This document shows, one piece after another, positions 1 through 4,534 of a stretch of DNA of 8,307 nt. Under the pieces are notes generated by a model, which saw nothing but the letters and a program-made list of their open reading frames with translations, did not search any database and was not told the DNA's origin. Numbering within the stretch: position 1 is the stretch's first letter; each line of letters begins with the position of its first letter. The stretch is from Holophagaceae bacterium UBA692 (lineage in GTDB: Bacteria > Acidobacteriota > Holophagae > Holophagales > Holophagaceae), in contig DBMS01000027.1 of assembly GCA_002297665.1 (NCBI GenBank), positions 1-8,307 of the forward strand. Reading direction: 5' to 3'. The position numbers were made by a program, and so were the translations under genes.

Positions 1-433
1 CGATCATCACGTTCTCGGCCCGGTCCTTGGCCGAGGCGGCCAGGGCGTCCCGGGCCAGCGCATCCTCAGCGCCGGTCGCGCCCCGGGGGGCGGTGCCTTT
101 CATCGGCCGGGAGACGATCCGCTCGCCCTGCCGTTCCAGAAACAGCTCCGGCGACAGGGACAGGATGGCACCCGCGTCGTGCATCACCACCCCGCCACAG
201 CCCACCGGTTGGCGGGCACACAGGTCGGCGTAGAGGCGCAAGGGGTGGCCGATCAACCGGCCCGTGTAGGGAAAGGTGAAATTGACCTGGTAGCAGTCAC
301 CGGCGGCAATGTACTCACGGATGCGCTGAACCCCGCGCCAATAGGGCATCTCCGCCATGCCTGGCTGGAGATCGGCCACCAGCGCGGCGATTAGGGCATG
401 CATCTCGGAGACCCGCGTCCGTAGTGCCTTTCC
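1..433 (-). other. pabB: PabB-like chorismate-binding domain (aminodeoxychorismate synthase component I), partial
   Basis: PabB converts chorismate plus amide-derived ammonia to 4-amino-4-deoxychorismate for folate synthesis, in the cytoplasm. The segment carries the start of the chorismate-binding fold in order: RIREYIAAGDCYQVNFTFP, AGAILSLSPELFLERQGE, SRPMKGTAPRG and ASAKDRAENVMI. These align well by eye with E. coli PabB (GDCYQVNL, GAILSLSPE, RPIKGTLPR, SAKDRAENLMI). The PIKG-type motif is the one that separates aminodeoxychorismate and anthranilate synthases from other chorismate enzymes. The C-terminal half lies beyond the left edge. The true N-terminus of this gene is not visible, because the frame merges into unrelated sequence near 430-400. 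A/T-ending codons are about four times more frequent here than in the adjoining C39 part, so this piece may come from another locus or organism. Confidence 0.8.
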
Positions 434-760
434 GGCCAGGGCTTCGCGCAGGGCGGCCCGGTCGGCGGCGGTGCGGAAGGGCGGATCGACCCGGGTCAGG
501 TTGTTGAAGAAGCCGATGTCGTCGTCGGTGAGGTGCAGGTGGTGCACCGCCACGTCGGCGGACAGGGGCAGGCCCTGGGCCCGGGCGGCGCGCACCAGGG
601 CCAGGGCGCTGGCGCCGTCGCGGGAGACGCCGCAGGCCGCGCGCAATTCGGGCAGGGCGGCGTGGTGCCCGTGCCAGCCCAGGACCATGGCCAGGCAGGC
701 CGCGCCGCATTCGGTGGCCTCCATCTGGGGCACGAACGCCACCCGGCGCCTCCGCCTCAC
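1..760 (-). CDS. Chimaeric open frame: C39-exporter N-terminus, dihydroorotase-like piece, PabB-like piece (3' end off window)
   Basis: An uninterrupted frame of 253 codons starts at GTG (760-758), overlaps the TGA of the HlyD gene as GTGA, and runs off the left edge. Residues 1-64 match the N-terminus of a C39 peptidase of a bacteriocin-type ABC exporter: VPQMEATECGAACLAMVLG with the expected catalytic Cys18. From about residue 52 to 109 the sequence matches dihydroorotase instead (ADVAVHHLHLTDDDI, then PPFRTAADRAALREAL). From about 110-120 to the end it is the chorismate-binding domain of aminodeoxychorismate synthase I (GDCYQVNFTFP, AILSLSPELF, RPMKGTAPRG, SAKDRAENVMI). These three families do not form a known fusion protein. 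Codons ending in A/T are 4 of 109 in the first two segments and 23 of 144 in the last. The likely explanation is an assembly chimaera; the real gene starting at 760 is probably a roughly 700-aa C39 ABC transporter. The start and the C39 identity are well supported, but the downstream content should not be read as this gene's product. Confidence 0.75.
   Translation of the reverse strand, partial: MRRRRRVAFVPQMEATECGAACLAMVLGWHGHHAALPELRAACGVSRDGASALALVRAARAQGLPLSADVAVHHLHLTDDDIGFFNNLTRVDPPFRTAADRAALREALAGKALRTRVSEMHALIAALVADLQPGMAEMPYWRGVQRIREYIAAGDCYQVNFTFPYTGRLIGHPLRLYADLCARQPVGCGGVVMHDAGAILSLSPELFLERQGERIVSRPMKGTAPRGATGAEDALARDALAASAKDRAENVMI
434..613 (-). other. Dihydroorotase-like (PyrC) fragment embedded in the chimaeric frame
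   Basis: The translated stretch AVHHLHLTDDDIGFF, followed by VDPPFRTAADRAALREAL, resembles the conserved dihydroorotase region where a His-rich strand precedes LTD/E and a PP-[LF]-R motif precedes DR-x-AL-x-xAL. Dihydroorotase is a cytosolic pyrimidine-biosynthesis enzyme. Only about 60 residues are present, and neither the N-terminal metal-binding HxH nor the C-terminal SDHTP-type motif is in the window. Both borders fall in short Ala/Arg/Leu-rich stretches (ALALVRAARAQGL on one side, RAALREALAG on the other) that could belong to either flanking family. Identification is by motif memory only. The fragment cannot be a functional enzyme as it stands. Confidence 0.6.
569..760 (-). other. C39 peptidase domain fragment of a peptidase-containing ABC exporter
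   Basis: This is the part of the chimaeric frame that belongs with the HlyD neighbour. In this family, C39 domains remove double-glycine leaders in the cytoplasm, and the attached ABC transporter exports the core peptide. Visible features are a basic N-terminus (MRRRRR), the Q-x5-CG oxyanion/catalytic motif (Q12, C18, G19), and the segment reading HGHHAALPELRAACGVSRDG that usually follows. The catalytic His and Asp, the membrane domain and the ATPase domain are all missing because the sequence changes identity after about residue 64. The four-base GTGA overlap with the HlyD gene indicates a co-transcribed, translationally coupled export pair, and the double-Gly leader encoded at 2116-2367 is a natural substrate. 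Confidence 0.8.
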
Positions 761-1965
761 GCCAGCCACTTCCGCAGAGGTTCCAGAACCAGGGTGATGA
801 GGCGCTGGCGGCGCAGGGTGAACCGCGCGTTCATCAGCATGCCGGAACGCAGGGGCACTCCGGCCCGCTTCGCCGCGGCCGCGTCCAGCAGGTCCATCTC
901 GGCCCGGAAGGCCGGCCCCGCCAGGGCCTGGGCCTCGCCCAGGGCCTCGGCCACCTCGAAGGGCGAGGCCAGGTCGGAGCTGATGCGGCGCACCCGGGCC
1001 CGCACGGTGCCGTATTCGGCGTAGGGCAGCTGGTCCATTTCCAGGCGGGCCTCGTCGCCTTCCTTGAGGAAGGCCCGGTCCTTCTCCGCCAGGAAGCACA
1101 CGGCCCGCAGGGGCAGGTCCTGGGGCACCACCTTGCCCAGGGCCCGGCCGGGGGCGACCACGTCCCCGGGGCGCACCAGGAGCGCCTCCACGACGCCGTC
1201 CCGGGGCGCCCGCACCTCGGTCTGGGCCAGGGCGTAGGCGAGGCTCCGTTCCCGGGTCTCGGCCTCGCGGATGGTGCGGGCGCGCGACCACAGGCAGTCC
1301 TGGCGCTGGTGCTCCAGGTTGGCCAGCTCCTGGCGGGCGAGTTCCAGGGCCTGCTCCAGGGCGCCCAGGGTGCGCTGGGCCTGGGCCTGGGCCTCCCGGG
1401 CCTCGTCGGCCTGGGCGCGGCTGAGGATCCCCTCCCGCTCCAGCACCTGGCTTGCCCCGAGGCGCTGGTCGAAGCGGGCCACGCTCAGGCCCTGGTTGGC
1501 GATCTGGTCCTCCAGCCGGGCCATGCGCGCCTTGAGGTTCAGGCACTGGCGGTCCCAGGCCAGGTCCTGGCTCCGGTTGGAAGCCCGGTAGTGACCGCGC
1601 ACCGCCTGGGCGCCCTGGCGCGCCTCGAACAGCCGCGCCTGCACTCCCGGCGCGTCGATGCGCGCCAGCAGGTCCCCGGCCCGCACTTCCTGGCCTGAGC
1701 GGACGCGCACCTCGGCCACCGTGCCCTCCACCTGGCAGAGCAGCATGGGGATGCCCGCCTCGGGATGGAGGATGCCCCGCCCCCGGCCGTTCACCTCCAC
1801 CCGGCCCACGCAGGCCAGGACCAGCAGCGCGCCGAGGGCGGCCAGTAGGATCCAGAGGAGGATCCAGGTCCAGGGCGGCGAGACCCGCGCCAGCGTGCGT
1901 CCCTCCTCCAGGTCCAGGTAGTGTTCCAGGGCCTCGGGGCGAAACAGGCCGCTTCCTTCATCCAT
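757..1965 (-). CDS. HlyD-family membrane-fusion protein of a bacteriocin-type exporter (CvaA/MchE-like)
   Basis: This 402-aa periplasmic adaptor would bridge an inner-membrane C39 ABC exporter to an outer-membrane channel. A short cytosolic N-terminus (LFRPEALEHY, the F-R-x-E-A pattern seen in MchE/CvaA) is followed by one membrane segment at about residues 34-53 and a first lipoyl-like half motif (VEGTVAEVRVRSGQEV). Next come two Ala/Gln/Glu-rich coiled-coil helices, a second lipoyl half (VRAPRDGVVEALLVRPGDVV), a beta-barrel domain, and a C-terminus ending in LRKWLA. ATG at 1965 is chosen because GGGAG lies six bases upstream and the protein then begins as the family does. The frame stays open up to 2349, but that extension runs into the divergent promoter region and lacks homology. 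The downstream C39 gene starts within its stop codon (GTGA). This gene is divergent from the graspetide operon and probably exports its product. Confidence 0.9.
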   Translation of the reverse strand: MDEGSGLFRPEALEHYLDLEEGRTLARVSPPWTWILLWILLAALGALLVLACVGRVEVNGRGRGILHPEAGIPMLLCQVEGTVAEVRVRSGQEVRAGDLLARIDAPGVQARLFEARQGAQAVRGHYRASNRSQDLAWDRQCLNLKARMARLEDQIANQGLSVARFDQRLGASQVLEREGILSRAQADEAREAQAQAQRTLGALEQALELARQELANLEHQRQDCLWSRARTIREAETRERSLAYALAQTEVRAPRDGVVEALLVRPGDVVAPGRALGKVVPQDLPLRAVCFLAEKDRAFLKEGDEARLEMDQLPYAEYGTVRARVRRISSDLASPFEVAEALGEAQALAGPAFRAEMDLLDAAAAKRAGVPLRSGMLMNARFTLRRQRLITLVLEPLRKWLA

Positions 1966-2026
1966 CGCAATCTCCCAGGGAGGCCCCGCGGACCGGACTT
2001 CCACCGCTTCGTGGGCCGATCCGGGG

Positions 2027-2056
2027 GAAAGTTCTGGGCGCATGGGGAGAACCTTC
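2027..2056. promoter_or_regulatory. Imperfect inverted repeat, candidate operator
   Basis: GAAAGTTCT (2027-2035) and AGAACCTTC (2048-2056) pair at eight of nine positions around a 12-base spacer, so the half-sites are centred 21 bases apart, about two helical turns. The repeat sits about 60 bases from each divergent start codon, where a dimeric regulator could control both operons. It could also be chance in a 150-base region. No regulator gene is visible in the window. Confidence 0.35.
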
Positions 2057-2105
2057 GGGGCCCAGGCGCCACGTGGGGGGAGCCGGGGCGAACCGCTCCT
2101 GCGCG

Positions 2106-2111
2106 AGGAGG
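2106..2111 (+). promoter_or_regulatory. Ribosome binding site of the graspetide precursor
   Basis: AGGAGG lies four bases before ATG 2116. It is the strongest Shine-Dalgarno on the plus strand near this gene and decides the start, because the frame is otherwise open upstream to 1921. The short spacing is still usable. Confidence 0.75.
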
Positions 2112-2115
2112 CGCC

Positions 2116-2367
2116 ATGAAACGATCCGAGCTCCCCTTTCCCTTCAGGTTTGCGCAGACTCCTCTCCCCTTCGAGGACCGTGCGGATTGGCGGCGGCTTC
2201 CGACGCTCAAGGGGTTGTCCCGGATGAGCGAGGAGGATCTCGCCCTCGCGAAGGGCGGGATCGCCTGCGGCTTGACCGCGGTGCACACGACCGGGGCCAT
2301 CACCAACTTCGGCGGGCGACCCGACTCCACCCCGCCCGACACCACCCACATCCTGGACAACCGGTGA
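2116..2367 (+). CDS. Graspetide (ATP-grasp-modified RiPP) precursor peptide with double-Gly leader
   Basis: This 83-aa peptide has three visible parts. Residues 7-13 read PFPFRFA, like the PFFARF helix of microviridin leaders and the PFxLRF motif of other ATP-grasp RiPP leaders that dock on the macrocyclase. Residues 34-48 (LSRMSEEDLALAKGG) form a double-glycine leader with hydrophobic residues at -15 (L), -12 (M) and -7 (L) and acid at -8, as C39 peptidases require; -4 is only Ala. The predicted core, residues 49-83, starts IACG and ends HILDNR. It has Thr/Ser at 54, 58, 59, 63, 71, 72, 76 and 77 and Asp at 70, 75 and 81, but no Lys or Glu, so Thr/Ser-Asp esters are the only omega-links available to the enzyme. 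The stop overlaps the GTG of the ATP-grasp gene. The product structure and biological activity cannot be read from sequence. Identification rests on leader motifs plus operon position. Confidence 0.88.
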   Translation: MKRSELPFPFRFAQTPLPFEDRADWRRLPTLKGLSRMSEEDLALAKGGIACGLTAVHTTGAITNFGGRPDSTPPDTTHILDNR

Positions 2368-3344
2368 CCCGGGTCCTGGTGGTCACGGACGCCCAGGACG
2401 ACACGGCCAATGCGGTCGTGGCGGCCCTTCAGCGGCGGGGAACGCCCTGGGCAAGGCTGAACCTCGCCGAATTCCCGGAACTCGCCAGGATCACCTTTGA
2501 TCCCCTGGAACCTTCCGGATGCGAAATCAAGGATTCCGACGGGGATCACGTGACCCTGGACCAGATCACGGCCGCCTGGATCTGGCATCCGCAACCGTTC
2601 CGTCCCTTGCCGGGGCTGGAAGCGGCCGAGGCCGCCTTCGTCGACGAGGCCTGCCGATGCGCCTGGCGCCTGCTGGGCGAGTGGCTGGAGGACCATGTCT
2701 TCGTGGTCAACCGTCCCGGGGCGGAGCGGCGCGCAGACGACAAGGGTCTGCAGTTGCGCAAGGCAGCCGCAGTGGGCTTGGCCATTCCGGAGACGCTCGT
2801 GACGAATGATCCGGACCGGGCCAGAGCCTTCTGCTCAAGCCACGCCGAGACGGTCTTCAAGCTTCTGAACCGGCCTCGGATCGACTACGGGGACCGGGCC
2901 GCCTGGATCGGGACCCGGCTCCTGGATTCCGGAGACCTGGACGCCCTGGATACGCTTCGCCACTGCCCGGGCATCTTCCAGCGGAGGATTCCCAAGCGCT
3001 TTGACCTGCGGGTCACGGTGGTGGGAGATCGCCTCTTTCCGGTGGAGATCCACTCCCAGGACGATCCACGGGCCATGGTGGACTTCCGCCTTGCCCTTGC
3101 GGAGGATCCGGCGGCGCTGCTCCACGCCGTCCACGATCTTCCCGCGGAGGTGGCCGGGCGGATCCGGGTTCTCATGCGAGACCTTGGATTGGTTTTCGGC
3201 GCACTCGATCTGGTCGTGACGCCCGCGGGGGATTACGTTTTCCTGGAGGTGAATCCCTCGGGACAGTTCGGGTGGATCGAGGGCCAAACGGGCCAGCCCA
3301 TCAGTGGCGAACTGGTGGGGATCCTGGAACGGGGTCGGCCTTGA
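2364..3344 (+). CDS. Graspetide macrocyclase, MvdC/MvdD-like ATP-grasp ligase
   Basis: A cytosolic 326-aa ATP-grasp enzyme. Family members phosphorylate an Asp/Glu side chain of the precursor core and let a Thr/Ser hydroxyl (or Lys amine) attack, giving macrolactones or lactams. The pre-ATP-grasp domain begins RVLVVTDAQDDTANAVVAAL and contains WIWHPQPF (72-79), the counterpart of the W-x-R-[RH]-P motif. It is followed by VVNRPGAERRADDKGLQL (114-131) and GLAIPETLVTNDP (138-150). Later come KLLNRP (166-171), FQRRIPKRFDLRVTVVGD (205-222), VDFR (239-242, the DWR position) and GALDLV...FLEVNPSGQ (279-301), with likely Mg ligands D282, E295 and N297. All landmark motifs are present and the length is typical. 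The GTG start at 2364 overlaps the precursor stop by four bases and gives the normal family N-terminus. No good Shine-Dalgarno precedes it, so it probably depends on coupling to the precursor. Confidence 0.92.
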   Translation: MTRVLVVTDAQDDTANAVVAALQRRGTPWARLNLAEFPELARITFDPLEPSGCEIKDSDGDHVTLDQITAAWIWHPQPFRPLPGLEAAEAAFVDEACRCAWRLLGEWLEDHVFVVNRPGAERRADDKGLQLRKAAAVGLAIPETLVTNDPDRARAFCSSHAETVFKLLNRPRIDYGDRAAWIGTRLLDSGDLDALDTLRHCPGIFQRRIPKRFDLRVTVVGDRLFPVEIHSQDDPRAMVDFRLALAEDPAALLHAVHDLPAEVAGRIRVLMRDLGLVFGALDLVVTPAGDYVFLEVNPSGQFGWIEGQTGQPISGELVGILERGRP

Positions 3345-4462
3345 GACCCGCCCGCATCCTGATCCTGGTCCTGGCCGCGGCTCTGCCGGGGCGCCCCGAG
3401 GACGCAGACGCGGAGATCCGCCGGCTTCTGGCCGAGGACCAGGCCTGCCGGGTTTCCGGGGCCTGCGATGAGCCTTCAAGGGCCCAGCAGTTCATGCGGG
3501 AGGACAAGATCCGCCGCTGCCGGGCGGCCCTGGCCTACCTTCAGGACCGGATCCGCGACCCCCACACCTACCATGACGTCTCGGTGATCTTCCAGCACGG
3601 CGACACGGTGGACGACACCCTCGTGGCGCGCGAGCTGGGCCTTCTTTCGGCCTTCCATGGGCGAAGTTCGGGCATCATGGCCTGCGCCGAGGACCGGCTG
3701 CTGCAGCGTTTGCGGCTGCCCCAGCGGTTCGGCACCCAGTACCGCGGAGGGCCTGCGCCCCGCCTGGACCTGCGGGAGGTGGACCGGGGACCCTGGGCGG
3801 TGACGGACAGCCTTCGCCTGGATTGCATGGTCCCACCCCTGGGGATTGCCGCGGCCCTCGGTCCCGTCCAGGCCGGTCAGGCCGCCTGGCCCGCCATCGA
3901 GGCCCACGGCCGGGCCCGGGCCGACGCCACAGGGAAGGCCCCCTGGGAGACCGACCCCGCCCGCAGCGACGTCCGCCCGCGCCTGGACGCCCTGGCCCGG
4001 TTCCGCCCCTCGGCCTGGAACCGGGCCCGGATGCGCGGCGAGCTGCTGCGCCTCCATGGTCAGGGCGGGCTGTGGCTTCCCGCGGACTACGCCGACGCGG
4101 CCACCCTCCTGCTGGCCTGCGGCCGGGATCCGGTCCACTTCCTCCTGGCCAACGAGTGGGCGGCGGTGTCGGTCATGCGAGGACATGGCGGGGGCTGGGC
4201 CGCCTTCGCCCACAGCTGGGACCGGTTCGCCGCCAGCGTGGGGCTGGAGTCGCGGTACGGCAGCGACGGCACGCTCCTGGCGCCCTCGGTGGCGCCGGCC
4301 CTGGAGCGCCTTCTGGCCGAGGGTTTCCAATGGCAGGGCAAGCCGGGGAGAGCCGCGGCAATCCGCCCGGGATTTCGAGGGTTGGGCCGAAACGGGACCC
4401 AGGAATATCCCTTTTCCAGTCGGGCAGGCCGGGGAGCTTGCGCCCCCGGCCTGCCCGACTAA
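3341..4462 (+). CDS. Predicted secreted protein with two DUF6624-like repeats
   Basis: A 373-aa protein of unknown function, third gene of the graspetide operon. TTG at 3341 overlaps the ATP-grasp stop (TTGA) and gives a plausible signal peptide (RPARILILVLAAALPG); an in-frame ATG at 3272 would lie inside the previous gene and bury it. Residues about 30-134 resemble DUF6624: LLAEDQACR, then Y77, FQHGD (84-88), ARELG with E98, AEDR (116-119) and QRFGTQ (128-133). Residues about 225-309 repeat the pattern with matching spacing: Y250, ANE with E272, WDR (293-295) and SRYGSD (304-309). The second copy has lost the QH and GTQ residues and looks degenerate. The tail after about 325 is Gly/Arg-rich, and its last codons form one arm of a strong hairpin. 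Being exported, it may act on the mature peptide outside the cytoplasm, as an immunity or accessory factor; that role is inference from position only. Confidence 0.78.
   Translation: MRPARILILVLAAALPGRPEDADAEIRRLLAEDQACRVSGACDEPSRAQQFMREDKIRRCRAALAYLQDRIRDPHTYHDVSVIFQHGDTVDDTLVARELGLLSAFHGRSSGIMACAEDRLLQRLRLPQRFGTQYRGGPAPRLDLREVDRGPWAVTDSLRLDCMVPPLGIAAALGPVQAGQAAWPAIEAHGRARADATGKAPWETDPARSDVRPRLDALARFRPSAWNRARMRGELLRLHGQGGLWLPADYADAATLLLACGRDPVHFLLANEWAAVSVMRGHGGGWAAFAHSWDRFAASVGLESRYGSDGTLLAPSVAPALERLLAEGFQWQGKPGRAAAIRPGFRGLGRNGTQEYPFSSRAGRGACAPGLPD
4418..4460 (+). terminator. Strong hairpin at the end of the graspetide operon, possible bidirectional terminator
   Basis: AGTCGGGCAGGCCGGGG (4418-4434) and CCCCGGCCTGCCCGACT (4444-4460) are perfect 17-base inverted arms around a 9-base loop. 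The outer CCTTT (4410-4414) and AAAGG (4461-4465) can add five more pairs across a three-base bulge. It lies between convergent operons and overlaps the last codons and stop of the DUF6624-like gene. No clear U-tract follows on either strand, so it could instead be a 3' stabilising stem or a dispersed palindromic repeat. Confidence 0.6.
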
Positions 4463-4534
4463 AGGAAGATTCAATTCATTCTGGCTTTCACCTCAAACAG
4501 GCTGTCTCGGCGGTTTCAACTGCCGATTCCAGGC

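Larger units (their letters stand above)
1966..2115. promoter_or_regulatory. Divergent intergenic region between export and graspetide operons
   Basis: These 150 bases separate the divergent start codons of the HlyD gene and the graspetide precursor, so both promoters should lie here. I could not find a convincing sigma-70 -35/-10 pair or a -24/-12 element on either strand. The sequence is very G-rich. An E-box-like CACGTG sits at 2070-2075, and the 8-mer AGGCGCCA occurs twice (2064-2071 and 2109-2116). The best structural element is the imperfect inverted repeat listed separately. Confidence 0.5.

Noticed and set aside
1921..2115. Upstream in-frame extension of the precursor to 1921
   Set aside because: It would overlap the HlyD gene and has no leader-like sequence; AGGAGG directly before ATG 2116 sets the start.
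2311..2316. Second GG pair (G66-G67) as an alternative leader cleavage site
   Set aside because: The preceding residues lack the -4/-7/-12 hydrophobic spacing of C39 leaders; G47-G48 fits much better.
1966..2349. Upstream extension of the HlyD frame on the minus strand to 2349
   Set aside because: It would cover the divergent promoter region and the graspetide precursor, and lacks homology; ATG 1965 with GGGAG gives the usual family N-terminus.
2073..2363. In-frame extension of the ATP-grasp gene back to 2073 across the precursor
   Set aside because: The added residues are Arg/His-rich shadow sequence, while the family N-terminus (RVLVVTDA) begins right after GTG 2364.
1791..2696. 301-codon minus-strand frame overlapping HlyD, the precursor and the ATP-grasp gene
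   Set aside because: It is a shadow of well-supported genes in other frames, with low-complexity Arg/Pro/Gly composition.
4508..4525. Small hairpin (7-base arms with one G-U, TTCA loop) as terminator of the RND operon
   Set aside because: It folds well only in the plus-strand sense, has no U-tract, and the minus-strand version has a C-A mismatch.
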